This document shows positions 29,571 through 42,612 of a stretch of DNA of 64,000 bases, in pieces; position 1 is the stretch's first letter, and each line of letters opens with the position of its first letter. Origin of the DNA: Rhizobium sp. FY34 (GTDB lineage Bacteria > Pseudomonadota > Alphaproteobacteria > Rhizobiales > Rhizobiaceae); NCBI RefSeq assembly GCF_005222845.1, contig NZ_STFZ01000011.1, positions 337,996 to 401,995 of the forward strand. Reading direction: 5' to 3'. The position numbers and the translations under genes were made by a program. Under the pieces are notes generated by a model that did not search any database, was not told the origin of the DNA, and worked only from the letters and a program-made list of their open reading frames with translations.

Positions 29571-30350
29571 ATGCCGCCATTCCTCATTTCCCTCCTCTTT
29601 GGACTTCTCCTTGTTTCCGGCTGCACCTCGACAGGCGACGTGCTTGGATCGGCGGCGATGCGCCAGACTAAATTCCAGGACAGTGATCCGCAGGATTTCG
29701 GCGCCCGCCATCCGGGACATCATGATGTTCACGGCATAGACGTGTCCAAGTGGAACGGCCAGATCGACTGGCAAAAGGTCAAACAATCAGGCGTCGCCTT
29801 CGCCTTCATCAAGGCAACCGAGGGCACAGACCGGATCGACCCGACCTTTGTGACCAACTGGCGCAATTCCGCAGCAGCCGGCGTGCCGCACGCCCCCTAT
29901 CACTTCTATTATTTCTGCTCGAGCGCCGATGAGCAGGCCGACTGGTTCATCGCCAATGTGCCGAAGGCCTCGATGCATCTGCCGCCGGTGCTGGATGCGG
30001 AATGGAACAGCGCCTCCCCCACCTGCAAGACGCGGCCGGATGCCGAGACCGTGCGCCGAGAGCTGCAACGGTTCCTCGACCGCATCGAAGCCCATTATGG
30101 CAAGCGGCCGATCATCTACACATCCGTCGATTTCCATCGCGACAATCTGGTTGGCCATTTCGGCAATTATCACTTCTGGGTCCGCTCCGTCGCGGCTCAC
30201 CCGGAAAAGGTCTATGTCGCCCGCCGCTGGGCCTTCTGGCAATATACCGCAACCGGCATCGTTCCAGGCATCGAGGGCAAGACGGATATCAACGCCTTTG
30301 CCGGAACCGAGAAGAGCTGGCGCCAATGGGTCGCAACCGCTTCCAACTGA
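29571..30350 (+). CDS. Glycoside hydrolase family 25 lysozyme, lipoprotein
   Basis: GH25 muramidases hydrolyse the MurNAc-GlcNAc bond. The 259-residue product has a lipoprotein signal (LLFGLLLVSGCTS, Cys near residue 18). The GH25 domain starts at about residue 54: HGIDVSKWNGQIDW (conserved Asp), FAFIKATEGTDRIDPTF, PYHFYYFC, LPPVLDAEWNS (catalytic Asp and Glu pair), RPIIYTSVDF and WAFWQYTATG. Ribosome site weak. An AAGCGGG/CCCGCTT stem at 30388-30418 may mark its end. Confidence 0.88.
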   Translation: MPPFLISLLFGLLLVSGCTSTGDVLGSAAMRQTKFQDSDPQDFGARHPGHHDVHGIDVSKWNGQIDWQKVKQSGVAFAFIKATEGTDRIDPTFVTNWRNSAAAGVPHAPYHFYYFCSSADEQADWFIANVPKASMHLPPVLDAEWNSASPTCKTRPDAETVRRELQRFLDRIEAHYGKRPIIYTSVDFHRDNLVGHFGNYHFWVRSVAAHPEKVYVARRWAFWQYTATGIVPGIEGKTDINAFAGTEKSWRQWVATASN

Positions 30351-30468
30351 TCGTCAATACTTGCGCATTTGCCGCCAACCTGTTGTAAAGCGGGCCATTG
30401 CGCCAATATGCCCCGCTTAGGTCACAGTTTTCGACAAGAGGTGGCCACTGTCGATAAAGGATTGCTCC

Positions 30469-31671
30469 ATGACCGCTGCCAAAGCCCATGCCTTCGTTCT
30501 AGCCCTCACCCTCACCGGCCTGATGGCCTCCACAGCAGCCGCCCAGACAGCCGCGCCCGCCTGTGGTGGCGAACTGTCCAGTTTCCTGTCAGGGGTGAAG
30601 GCAGAGGCCATTGCCAAGGGCATTCCGGCAGAGGCCGCCGACAAGGCGCTCTCGGGCGCGGCAATCGATCAGAAAGTGCTGTCACGCGACCGGGCACAGG
30701 GCGTGTTCCGCCAGACCTTCCTTGAGTTCTCGCAGCGCACCGTCAGCCAGGGCCGTCTTGATATCGGACGCCAGAAGATGACGCAGCTTGCCGATGTGTT
30801 TCGCCGTGCCGAAACGGAATTCGGTGTGGCACCCGGCGTCATCACCGCCTTTTGGGCCATGGAAACCGATTTCGGCGCCGTGCAGGGTGATTTCAATACC
30901 CGCAACGCATTGGTGACGCTGGCCCATGATTGCCGCCGGCCGGAACTGTTCCGCCCGCAGCTGATCTCGCTGATCGAAATGGTGCAGCATGGCGATCTGG
31001 ACCCCACCACCAATACCGGCGCCTGGGCCGGCGAGATCGGCCAGGTGCAGATGCTGCCGCGCGATATCGTCGCCCATGGCATTGATGGCGACGGCGATGG
31101 GCATATCAACGTCAAGACAAATTCCGCCGACGCCATTCTGACGGCTGCATCCTTCATCAAGTCGCTCGGGTTCAAGGCCGGCGAGCCGTGGATCCAGGAA
31201 GTCGAACTGCCCGCTGAACTGCCTTGGGAAAAATCCGGCCTCGGCAATGAAATGCCGGCCTCGCAGTGGTTTGCCGCAGGCGTAAAGCCGCGCGATGGCA
31301 AGACCAGTTTCGGCAACCTGCCGGCAGCGCTTGTACTGCCACAGGGCCGCAAGGGGCCGGCCTTCCTCACTTATCCGAATTTCGCAATCTACCTCGAATG
31401 GAACAAGTCCTTCATCTACACGACGTCGGCTGCCTATTTCGCAACCCGCCTGTCAGGCGCCCCCACCTATCTCAAGGGCACGCCCGATGAAGGTCTGGAC
31501 GATACCGGTATGAAGGCGCTGCAGGCAAAACTCCAGGCGCATGGCCACGATGTCGGCAAGATTGACGGCATTCTGGGTTCCGGCACGCGGGTGGCCGTGC
31601 AGGCAGAGCAGAAGCGGCTCGGCATGGCCGCCGATGGCTGGCCAACACCGGCGCTGCTCAACGCGCTGTGA
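30469..31671 (+). CDS. Lytic murein transglycosylase, MltB family, with peptidoglycan-binding domain
   Basis: This periplasmic enzyme cleaves glycan strands of peptidoglycan. The 400-residue product has a cleavable signal peptide (AHAFVLALTLTGLMASTAAAQ, cleavage near residue 25). The MltB/SLT_2 domain covers about 32-325: ITAFWAMETDFGAVQGDFNT carries the catalytic Glu, then WAGEIGQVQMLPRDI and HGIDGDGDGHINV. Residues about 345-400 form a peptidoglycan-binding domain (LQAKLQAHGHDVGKIDGILG). AAAGGA lies before the ATG. Confidence 0.9.
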   Translation: MTAAKAHAFVLALTLTGLMASTAAAQTAAPACGGELSSFLSGVKAEAIAKGIPAEAADKALSGAAIDQKVLSRDRAQGVFRQTFLEFSQRTVSQGRLDIGRQKMTQLADVFRRAETEFGVAPGVITAFWAMETDFGAVQGDFNTRNALVTLAHDCRRPELFRPQLISLIEMVQHGDLDPTTNTGAWAGEIGQVQMLPRDIVAHGIDGDGDGHINVKTNSADAILTAASFIKSLGFKAGEPWIQEVELPAELPWEKSGLGNEMPASQWFAAGVKPRDGKTSFGNLPAALVLPQGRKGPAFLTYPNFAIYLEWNKSFIYTTSAAYFATRLSGAPTYLKGTPDEGLDDTGMKALQAKLQAHGHDVGKIDGILGSGTRVAVQAEQKRLGMAADGWPTPALLNAL

Positions 31672-31977
31672 CATGAAGCGGGCCGGGCGGGAAATCCCAT
31701 GCCCGGCACGGCCGGCGGAATCATCGGCCGAAACCATCACTGCCGTGCCGCGATACGGCACAAGCCTCACGAAATGTGACGCGTGTTAACAGTGACAAAA
31801 AATTTATTCACAGATTAGAAACTATGTTTGTAAACGAATTTATCGTTTCATAACATGGAGTTATCTATCGAACACCCCGGTTCTGTGGCAATATCACGCC
31901 GCAGCGCAGCATATTATTCGCTTTTCATCCGCGCGGAAATAGCCTTACATTTGGGCTGTTAACGCAAGGAGACAGAC
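31672..31977. promoter_or_regulatory. AT-rich upstream region of the 25-codon gene with an inverted repeat
   Basis: The 306 bp hold no supported gene. From 31790 the sequence becomes markedly AT-rich, unlike its surroundings. AAACGA-ATTTA-TCGTTT at 31832-31848 is a perfect 6-bp inverted repeat about 130 bp before the microprotein start and may be an operator. No clear -35/-10 pair was assigned. Confidence 0.35.
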
Positions 31978-32055
31978 ATGGGACACGCACATTCCTTCAA
32001 TGTCATGCTCATCGGTGCAGCGTTTATTTTCGTAGCGTCAATGCTCTTCGTCTGA
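31978..32055 (+). CDS. Single-span membrane microprotein, 25 residues
   Basis: An ATG at 31978 follows AAGGAGACAGAC, a near-perfect ribosome site. The product is MGHAHSFNVM followed by a hydrophobic helix LIGAAFIFVASMLFV and a TGA stop. It is a single membrane span with a short histidine-containing N-terminus. Such tiny proteins are often missed by annotation. It is monocistronic by position, between an MltB gene and the convergent metF. Function is unknown. Confidence 0.65.
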   Translation: MGHAHSFNVMLIGAAFIFVASMLFV

Positions 32056-32162
32056 GCTGAGGGGCGCTGAAGGCCAAGCCTTCCACACTGCCCCTATTCC
32101 TTGACGGGCTCATAAGCGGGCTCGGGCGGATGTTCTTTCCCGCCCTACCCTTCAAACCGGGC

Positions 32163-33062
32163 TCAGGCCGCCGCCCCGGCCTGAGCCTTCTCGATGGGAC
32201 GACGTCCCAATCTTTCCAGAACAGCGGAAACCAGCGGCGCACGGTTCATCGAATAGATGTGGAATTCGTGCGTGCCGCGACGCATCAGATCGTCCATCTG
32301 TTCAGCTGCAACATCGGCGGCCACCTTAGCGCGATCCTCCGGCTTGTCATCGTAACCGGCAAATCGCTCATCGAGAAATGCCGGCACGGATGACCCACAA
32401 CGACCGGCAAAACGCTTCAGCTGGGTGAGGTTCTGGATCGGCATGATGCCGGGAATGACCGGAATGGTGATACCGGCTGCCAGTACTTTTTCCATATAGT
32501 CTTCAAAGACATTGTTATCGAAGAAGAACTGCGTCAGCGCCCGGTCAGCGCCGGCATCCGCCTTGCGCTTCAGCATTTCGATATCGGCGCTGACATCCGT
32601 GCTTTCCGGATGCTTTTCCGGATAGGCAGACACGGAAATCTCGAAACCGCCGATCGCCTTCAGCGCAGCCACCAGTTCCGCAGCATTGGCATAGCCATCC
32701 GGATGCGGAACATAGGCCGTGCCGACGCCGCTCGACGGGTCACCGCGCAGCGCCACGATATGGCGCACACCAAGCCCGGCCAGTTCGTCGATCACCTGAT
32801 GGGTTTCAGCCCGGTCCGCATCAACGCAGGTCAGATGCGATGCCGTGACTAGCCCGCTTTCGGCAATCAGGCGCTGGACGGTGTTGAATGTCGGTGCCTT
32901 GGTCGTACCGCCGGCGCCGTAGGTGACAGACACGAAATCCGGCTCGAATCCCGCCAGGTCCTGCACGGTTTCCCAAAGCTGGTGTTCCATGTCCGGAGAC
33001 TTCGGGGGGAAGAATTCGAAGGAGACGCGGAAAGCGTTGCGGGCGGGATGTGCGATGGTCAT
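32163..33062 (-). CDS. metF: 5,10-methylenetetrahydrofolate reductase
   Basis: MetF reduces methylene-THF to methyl-THF, the methyl donor used by MetH. It is a cytoplasmic FAD enzyme. The product is 299 residues, normal for the bacterial form. RVSFEFFPPKSPDME is the family start, DFVSVTYGAGGTT follows near residue 45, HIVALRGDP near residue 100, and ALTQFFFDNNVFEDY and IPVIPGIMPIQNLTQLKRF later. It overlaps the ArsR-methyltransferase gene by 4 bp (ATGA) and so is under the same promoter and palindrome. Confidence 0.95.
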   Translation of the reverse strand: MTIAHPARNAFRVSFEFFPPKSPDMEHQLWETVQDLAGFEPDFVSVTYGAGGTTKAPTFNTVQRLIAESGLVTASHLTCVDADRAETHQVIDELAGLGVRHIVALRGDPSSGVGTAYVPHPDGYANAAELVAALKAIGGFEISVSAYPEKHPESTDVSADIEMLKRKADAGADRALTQFFFDNNVFEDYMEKVLAAGITIPVIPGIMPIQNLTQLKRFAGRCGSSVPAFLDERFAGYDDKPEDRAKVAADVAAEQMDDLMRRGTHEFHIYSMNRAPLVSAVLERLGRRPIEKAQAGAAA

Positions 33063-34078
33063 AGGGCGTTTTCCGATACGAGAAGTTTATGCGGAGCCGG
33101 CTGGCTTGCCTTGGCAGGCTGGGCAGCGGCGCGGGCGAGCCAGATGCTGACGGTGAGCGCTGGTGTATTGCGCTTGTCGCCGGGCTTGAGGTCGATCACG
33201 TCCTCAACCTTCAGACCCGCCTTTTCCAGCCAGTCGGTCATCATCTGGTGCGAGAAGCCAAGACGCAGATGTGCATGCTCCTCGCGCAAATAGTCAAAAC
33301 CATGCGGCGCAAGATCCACGATGATCAGGCGGCCATCCGGGCGCAGCACACGGACTGCTTCCGCAATCGCCCGTTCCGGCTGCTCAAGGAAATGCAGAAC
33401 TTGATGAATGGTAACGAGGTCGAAATCACCCGCCTCCACCGGAAGGTTGAAAATGTCGCCATGGCGCACCGAAGCCTTCAGGATGCTGTCACGGTCGAGA
33501 TTGGCACGCGCCACCGACAGCATGTCGCGGCTGGCATCGATGCCGACAGCCCGCCGGTATTGGCTCTGGAACAGTTGCAATATCCAGCCGGTACCGGTAC
33601 CGAGATCAAGCAGCGAATCGACCATATCGTCGCCCACCAGACCTAGGAGCGCAGCCTCCACCTGCTCGTCGCTGACATGAAGTCGGCGCAACTCGTCCCA
33701 TTCGGTGGCGTTGCGGCTGAAATAGGCCTGCGCCCGTTCCGCCCGCACACGCTTCACCTCTTGAAGACGCTCATCATCACGCAAAAGCACCGGATCGGCA
33801 GGATCGGCAGAGGCCAGAAGCATGCGGGCAAGACCTGACGTCTCCCCCTCCTGCTGAAGACGAAAATAGGCCCAGGCGCCTTCCTGATAGCGCTCGATCA
33901 GGCCTTCTTCGGAAAGAAGCTTCAGATGGCGGGAGATACGCGGCTGGGACTGACCGAGAATATCCGTCATGTCGCTGACGGTCAGGTCACCGGCCGACAG
34001 AAGCACCAGCAGGCGAAAGCGCGTCGGCTCACCTGCTGTCTTCAAGACGTCCACGACTTTGTCGAGCGAAAGGGGCAT
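33059..34078 (-). CDS. ArsR-family regulator fused to a SAM-dependent methyltransferase domain
   Basis: The 339-residue product has two parts. Residues about 1-100 are an ArsR-type winged helix (LKTAGEPTRFRLLVLLSAGDLTVSDMTDILGQSQPRISRHLKLLSEEGLIERYQEGAW). Residues about 145-320 are a class I methyltransferase fold with the SAM motif DSLLDLGTGTGWILQLF and GDFDLVTIHQVLHFLEQP. No metal-binding Cys motif of metal-sensing ArsR is seen. With metF and metH as neighbours, it most likely senses SAM or S-adenosylhomocysteine and represses methionine-cycle genes. Whether the domain is still catalytic is unknown. Confidence 0.85.
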   Translation of the reverse strand: MPLSLDKVVDVLKTAGEPTRFRLLVLLSAGDLTVSDMTDILGQSQPRISRHLKLLSEEGLIERYQEGAWAYFRLQQEGETSGLARMLLASADPADPVLLRDDERLQEVKRVRAERAQAYFSRNATEWDELRRLHVSDEQVEAALLGLVGDDMVDSLLDLGTGTGWILQLFQSQYRRAVGIDASRDMLSVARANLDRDSILKASVRHGDIFNLPVEAGDFDLVTIHQVLHFLEQPERAIAEAVRVLRPDGRLIIVDLAPHGFDYLREEHAHLRLGFSHQMMTDWLEKAGLKVEDVIDLKPGDKRNTPALTVSIWLARAAAQPAKASQPAPHKLLVSENAL

Positions 34079-34101
34079 GCAGCGGATCCATCATAATCAA
34101 G

Positions 34102-34121
34102 ATATAAAGATATCTTTATAT
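34102..34121. promoter_or_regulatory. 20-bp perfect palindrome upstream of the regulator-metF operon
   Basis: ATATAAAGATATCTTTATAT is its own reverse complement. It lies 23 bp before the ArsR-methyltransferase start. Its core (ATAAAGATATCTTTAT) is identical to the palindrome upstream of metH, so it is very likely the operator of this regulator, acting on its own gene. Confidence 0.85.
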
Positions 34122-34163
34122 GAATGATCCGCCTCTCGCAAGCAGAAACTCGCCTGACCCAGT

Positions 34164-37946
<3,783 letters not shown>

Positions 37947-37979
37947 AGGCGCACTCCTCGGGCTTATGGCAGGTTGGGT

Positions 37980-38008
37980 TTAATCACATAAAGATATCTT
38001 TATGTCAA
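37980..38008 (-). promoter_or_regulatory. metH promoter with palindromic operator between -35 and -10
   Basis: ACATAAAGATATCTTTATGT (37986-38005) is a 20-bp perfect palindrome sharing a 16-bp core with the one before the regulator gene. On the minus strand TTGACA (38008-38003) is a consensus -35, and 17 bp later GATTAA (37985-37980) is a weak -10. A repressor bound here would block metH directly. The metH start is 34 bp further on. Confidence 0.8.
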
Positions 38009-38110
38009 CATCAAGCAAGAATAACACGATAGCAGATCGAGGACCGATGACAGCTACCGACGTGGGCGGTATAGGCATGTTCGGTTCCCATTCCTAGTTT
38101 CGAGGTCATC

Positions 38111-39358
38111 ATGAACGCGGCCGGACAGCTTGCCCCACTTTGGGCGGATCGCCCTTATCATCGCCAATGGCTGCTTTCCCAGGCAGAAGGCCTGATGGAC
38201 TTCTTCCAGTACCGCGCCATCAACCCGAAGGGCGGGTTTTACGATCTCGACGTCAAGGGTGCACCGCTTTCGACGGATAATCCCGTGCGCGGCATTCATG
38301 CCAGCGCCCGCATGGTACACTGCTTTGCTTTAGCCGACCTTATGGGCCGTCCGGGTGCAGCTGACGTGGTCGATCACGGCATGCGCTATCTCTGGGAAAA
38401 GCATCGCGACCAACAGAATGGCGGTTATTTCTGGCAGGCCAATGATGACGGTGCCGCCGACGCCTCCAAGCAGGGCTATGGCCATGCCTTCGTGCTGCTG
38501 GCGGCCTCGTCTGCCAAGGTCATCGGCCATCCTTTGGCCGACAGGATGCTGGCCGATATTACCGAGGTGATCGACACGAAATTCTGGGAGACACGCCACG
38601 GCGCGATTGCGGAAGAGTTTTCCGAAGATTGGCAGCCGGTGCCCGGCTATCGCGGCCAGAACTCCAACATGCATTTGACCGAAAGCCTGATGGCCGCCTT
38701 TGAGGCAACCGGCGAGAGCCATTACCTGACAAAGGCTGAAAGCATCGCCGACCTGCTCATCAATCGTCGTGCCCGCGAAGAAGGCTTTCGCGTCGCTGAG
38801 CATTTTTCCGAGGAATGGGTCGTCGATCGCACCTATTACCACGCCAATGAAATGTTCCGCCCGGCCGGCACGACGCCCGGCCACTGGCTGGAATGGGCGC
38901 GCCTGCTGCTGCAACTCTATACGCTTGGCGGCAAGACGCATGCCTGGATGCCGCACGCCGCGACCGCCCTTTTCGAACGCTCCATGACACTTGGCTGGGA
39001 TAGCCAGAAGGGCGGTTTCTTCTATACGCTCGACTGGCAGGACGTGCCGGAAAAGACCTCCAAGCTCTGGTGGCCAATGTGCGAGGCAGCCGGCGCCGCC
39101 CACTTCCTCAATACCCATGCGCCAAGCGCCTTCCACGAGGAAAGCTACCGGAAGATCTGGTCGGTCATCGGCAAGAGCTTCCTTGATCGCGACCATGGCG
39201 GCTGGTTTGAGGAACTGACTGAGGACATGGCGCCCGCCAACACGCTGTTTCCCGGCAAGGGCGATATCTATCATGCCCTGCAGGCCTGCCTCATACCGCT
39301 GTTTCCGGCGGACGGCAGCCTGACCAAGGTGATTCAGGAAAATGGCGGGGCGTTATAA
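38111..39358 (+). CDS. AGE-family sugar epimerase/isomerase
   Basis: The 415-residue product belongs to the N-acylglucosamine 2-epimerase family, an (alpha/alpha)6 barrel. Members interconvert aldoses and ketoses such as mannose and fructose, or epimerise GlcNAc. Seen motifs: NPKGGFYDLDVKGAP, RGIHASARMVHCFALA, GYGHAFVLLAASSA, QNSNMHLTESLMAAFEAT, TPGHWLEWARLLLQL and LWWPMCEAAGAAHFL. The set of His and Glu fits a mannose isomerase (YihS-like) better than a GlcNAc epimerase, but the substrate is not certain. It diverges from metH, 165 bp away. Confidence 0.85.
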   Translation: MNAAGQLAPLWADRPYHRQWLLSQAEGLMDFFQYRAINPKGGFYDLDVKGAPLSTDNPVRGIHASARMVHCFALADLMGRPGAADVVDHGMRYLWEKHRDQQNGGYFWQANDDGAADASKQGYGHAFVLLAASSAKVIGHPLADRMLADITEVIDTKFWETRHGAIAEEFSEDWQPVPGYRGQNSNMHLTESLMAAFEATGESHYLTKAESIADLLINRRAREEGFRVAEHFSEEWVVDRTYYHANEMFRPAGTTPGHWLEWARLLLQLYTLGGKTHAWMPHAATALFERSMTLGWDSQKGGFFYTLDWQDVPEKTSKLWWPMCEAAGAAHFLNTHAPSAFHEESYRKIWSVIGKSFLDRDHGGWFEELTEDMAPANTLFPGKGDIYHALQACLIPLFPADGSLTKVIQENGGAL

Positions 39359-39380
39359 ACTGAGTTGAACAAACCAATAG

Positions 39381-39408
39381 CCAGGGGCAGCGCTATCGCC
39401 GCCCCTGG
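39381..39408. terminator. Stem-loop between convergent genes
   Basis: CCAGGGGC and GCCCCTGG form an 8-bp perfect stem with a 12-nt loop, placed 22 bp after the isomerase stop and covering the stop codon of the convergent kinase gene. No T-run follows on either strand, so any terminator activity would be weak. Confidence 0.4.
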
Positions 39409-42290
39409 CCCACCATGTCGCGAATGCGTTTCGCCAACTGGTCATAGTCATAGGGCTTGGTCACCAGGCTCGCACGTTCCAGCCCTTCCGAGCCCGGCAC
39501 ATGCAGATCGCCGGTGGCAAAGATGACCGGCAGGTCCGGCTGCGTCTGACGCATCCGCATCAGCAGGTCGAGGCCGTTCATATCCGGCAGGTTGACATCG
39601 GTGACGAGGATATCGATCGCCGCCCCACTCAACGCCTCCAACGCCTCGCGGCCATTGCCGACCTCCACCACCGCAAAACCGAAATCCTGCAGATAATCGG
39701 TGGTCGAAATGCGGATCAGCGCCTCGTCCTCGCAAAACAGGATGCGGATTGCGGCAGGCGGGCTATCGACACGAACGCTCGCCATTCCGGCAGAATCCAG
39801 GCTTTCCACGCGTTCGCGGGCACGATCAAGCAGCGAACGGATCTTGCGGGCCAGCGTCTCGCGGGCATAGGGCTTGCTGAGAAGATTGACGCCCGGATCC
39901 AGCCTCCCGCCATGCACGATGGAATTTTCGGTATAGCCGGAGGTAAACAACACCTCGATATCCGGCCGGCGCTCCTTGGCCTTGCGGGCCAGTTCGCTAC
40001 TCTTCAATCGGCCGGGCATGACCACGTCGGTAAACAGCAGATCGATCGATGCGCCGCTTTCGATAATCGCAAGCCCACCATCCGCATCGCGGGCTTTCAG
40101 GACATTGTAGCCCAGATCGGCCAGCATGCTGACGGTGATATCGCGCACCGCCTCGTCATCCTCGACAACCAGAATGGTTTCGGTGCCGCCGACAACAATG
40201 CCGCCGCTTTCCTCGGCCATCACATCTTCCGCCTCCATCGAGCGTGGCAGATAGATGCGCAGCGTCGTGCCGCTGCCCGGTTCGCTGTAGATATTGATAT
40301 GCCCGCCCGACTGCTTGACGAAGCCATAGACCATCGAAAGCCCGAGTCCGGTGCCCTTGCCTTCCGGCTTGGTGGTGAAGAAGGGATCGAAGGCCCGCGC
40401 CAACACCTCCTGCGGCATGCCGCAGCCCGTATCGCTGACGGCCAGCATGACATATTGGCCGGCCTCGACGTCAAAGGCATTCTGCGCGTAATGATCGTCG
40501 AGATAGGCATTGCCAAGCTCAATCGTCAGCCGACCGCGACCATCCATCGCGTCGCGCGCATTGATGGCAAGGTTGAGCAGCGCATTTTCCACATTCGACG
40601 GATCGACGATCGTGTTCCACAAGCCACTGCCGACAATGGTGTCGACCTCGATGGCCTCGCCCAGACTGCGGCGAATGAGATTGTCCATCTCATGCACCAG
40701 GCGGGCAAGGTTGATCACCTTAGGTGCCAGCGGCTGTCGGCGGCCGAAGGACAGAAGCTGCGAGGCAAGCCGGGCGCCCCGCGTGGCGCCGGCTAGCGCA
40801 CTACTGAGGCGCCGCTCGGCGGTCTCGTTACCGCTGACATCCCGGCTAAGCAATTGCAGATTGCCGGTAATCACTTGCAAGAGATTGTTGAAATCATGGG
40901 CGATACCGCCGGCCAGATTGCCGATCGCCTCCATTTTCTGGCTCTGGCGCAGCACTTCCTGCGTTTTCAGAAGTTCAGCCGTGCGCTCCTCCACGCGGGT
41001 TTCCAGCGTCGTTGCCAGCGTCTCCAACCGGTTTTCGGTCATTTTCTGGTCTTCGATATCGGCATTGGTGCCGACCCAATGCACGATAGCGCCCGCTGGA
41101 TTGCGGATTGCAACAGCCCGGCTGAGGAACCACCGATATTCGCCATCGGCGCGGCGCAGGCGAAGCTCAGCCTGAAATGTGCCACCATCGCGCACCGCCT
41201 GCTGCCATTCGGCCCGGATCCGCTCGGATTCCTCCGGATGGATCATGCTGGCGACCACCTCCGCCCCATTGAAGAGACTATCAATGCCCAGGTAATCGAG
41301 CATAGGACGGTTGCACCAGTCGAGCACGCCGGCTGCGCTGGAGGTCCAGACATGGTTGGGTAGGGATTGCGCCAGCGTATGGAAACGGTCTTCGCTCTCG
41401 CGCGCAGCCTCCTTGGCGCGCCGCAACTCGGTCACATCATGCCCCTGAACGAAAATGCCTGTGACATTACCCTGCGCATCCCGCAGTGGCTGGAAGATGA
41501 AATCGACAAACAACTCTTCGGGCTCGCCGGTCGAGGATCTTTGCAAACTGACCTTGGCGCTATGCGCACTATAGGCTGAGCCTTTGGCATAAACCTCATC
41601 CAGCAATTCATAAAAGCCCTGCCCGGCAATATCCGGCAGCGCTTCGCGCACTGGCTTGCCAATGATGGCGCTGCGGCCAACCAGCGCCTTGTAGGCGGCA
41701 TTGGCAATCTGGAACACATGATCCGGCCCCTGCAGAATGGCCATGAAACCCGGCGCCTGTTCAAACAGGCTGCGCAGATATTCGCGTTCCTGACCAAGTG
41801 CATGGTTCTCGCCCTGCACCGCATCCGCACGCTTCATCAGATCGGTCTGAATCTTCCAGCCGGACGATGGCGTGGCCTGGCGCAGCAGATGCAGTTCGGT
41901 CACATCCACCGTATGCTGAAGAATGAGCGTCACCTTGCCGTTGCTATCCAGGATCGGCGTATGCGTTGCGCTCCAGAAGCGCTCGGTGAGCACGCCATCC
42001 GGCCCGCTGATCGGATAGGGGATCAGTGGCAGATGATCGACCTGCTTGGTTTCCAGCACTTTGGCAAAGGAATTGCGCAACAGGCGCCCATGCATGGAAT
42101 GCGGATCGCTCGGAAACATGTCGAACATCTGGCGCCCGATCAAGGCGTCGCGCGTCTGCATCGTAACAGCCAGATAAGCATCATTCATGCCGACCATGAT
42201 CAGGTCGGGATCAAGGATCACATACGGGTTGGGCGACAGATTGAAGAGTTGATCAAGATCGAGGCCGGAGAGCCCAGTCCGTCGAAACAT
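39393..42290 (-). CDS. Hybrid sensor histidine kinase with three PAS and two receiver domains
   Basis: The 965-residue product has no membrane span, so it likely senses a cytoplasmic signal. Order: PAS at about 10-125 (LFNLSPNPYVILDPDLIMVG), PAS at about 180-295 (LFEQAPGFMAILQGPDHVF), PAS with PAC motif at about 305-425, HisKA at about 450-520 with phosphoacceptor His in AGGIAHDFNNLLQVI, HATPase at about 560-685 (NLAINARDAMDG, DTGCGMP, GKGTGLGLSMVYGFV), receiver 1 at about 705-820 (LLFTDVVMPG) and receiver 2 at about 845-960 (ILVTDVNLPD). GGGGAAATAGC supports this ATG over a TTG six codons upstream. No partner regulator is adjacent. Confidence 0.92.
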   Translation of the reverse strand: MFRRTGLSGLDLDQLFNLSPNPYVILDPDLIMVGMNDAYLAVTMQTRDALIGRQMFDMFPSDPHSMHGRLLRNSFAKVLETKQVDHLPLIPYPISGPDGVLTERFWSATHTPILDSNGKVTLILQHTVDVTELHLLRQATPSSGWKIQTDLMKRADAVQGENHALGQEREYLRSLFEQAPGFMAILQGPDHVFQIANAAYKALVGRSAIIGKPVREALPDIAGQGFYELLDEVYAKGSAYSAHSAKVSLQRSSTGEPEELFVDFIFQPLRDAQGNVTGIFVQGHDVTELRRAKEAARESEDRFHTLAQSLPNHVWTSSAAGVLDWCNRPMLDYLGIDSLFNGAEVVASMIHPEESERIRAEWQQAVRDGGTFQAELRLRRADGEYRWFLSRAVAIRNPAGAIVHWVGTNADIEDQKMTENRLETLATTLETRVEERTAELLKTQEVLRQSQKMEAIGNLAGGIAHDFNNLLQVITGNLQLLSRDVSGNETAERRLSSALAGATRGARLASQLLSFGRRQPLAPKVINLARLVHEMDNLIRRSLGEAIEVDTIVGSGLWNTIVDPSNVENALLNLAINARDAMDGRGRLTIELGNAYLDDHYAQNAFDVEAGQYVMLAVSDTGCGMPQEVLARAFDPFFTTKPEGKGTGLGLSMVYGFVKQSGGHINIYSEPGSGTTLRIYLPRSMEAEDVMAEESGGIVVGGTETILVVEDDEAVRDITVSMLADLGYNVLKARDADGGLAIIESGASIDLLFTDVVMPGRLKSSELARKAKERRPDIEVLFTSGYTENSIVHGGRLDPGVNLLSKPYARETLARKIRSLLDRARERVESLDSAGMASVRVDSPPAAIRILFCEDEALIRISTTDYLQDFGFAVVEVGNGREALEALSGAAIDILVTDVNLPDMNGLDLLMRMRQTQPDLPVIFATGDLHVPGSEGLERASLVTKPYDYDQLAKRIRDMVGQGRR

Positions 42291-42417
42291 GCTATTTCCC
42301 CACGCCAATACCGTCCACGACAGTGGTTATAGGGCGCAATCGCATGAAAACAAGAACAGGAACTCACGTTGTGTGAGCAGCAGTTGGCCATGGTCGCCGG
42401 CACCTGAAACAGAAGGC

Positions 42418-42612
42418 TCAGGCAAAGACCGGGGCGCTATCGGCCATTCTGTTGGCTGCGCGGTAATCGCGTTCATAGGAAATGCGCAGCCGCTCCGGGC
42501 GGGTTTGCATTTCGGCCTGTTCGCGCGTTAGGTGGAACACACCATCAGCATAGGTGCCCGTTGCATCCTGCCCCTCGCCTGGCACGAGCCACTGATCAAT
42601 CAGCTTCAACAT
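42418..42612 (-). CDS. Small hypothetical protein (64 residues)
   Basis: I do not recognise a named family. The ATG at 42612 follows GAGAGGAGGCAAGGG, a strong ribosome site. The product begins MLKLIDQWLVPGEG, is soluble and charged, and contains REQAEMQTRPERLRISYERDYRAANRMAD. GAACGG-CTTAC-CCGTTC at 42649-42665 is an inverted repeat in its upstream region. It follows the histidine kinase gene in the opposite reading order (kinase end to its start on the same strand is not continuous), so it is probably monocistronic. Confidence 0.6.
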   Translation of the reverse strand: MLKLIDQWLVPGEGQDATGTYADGVFHLTREQAEMQTRPERLRISYERDYRAANRMADSAPVFA

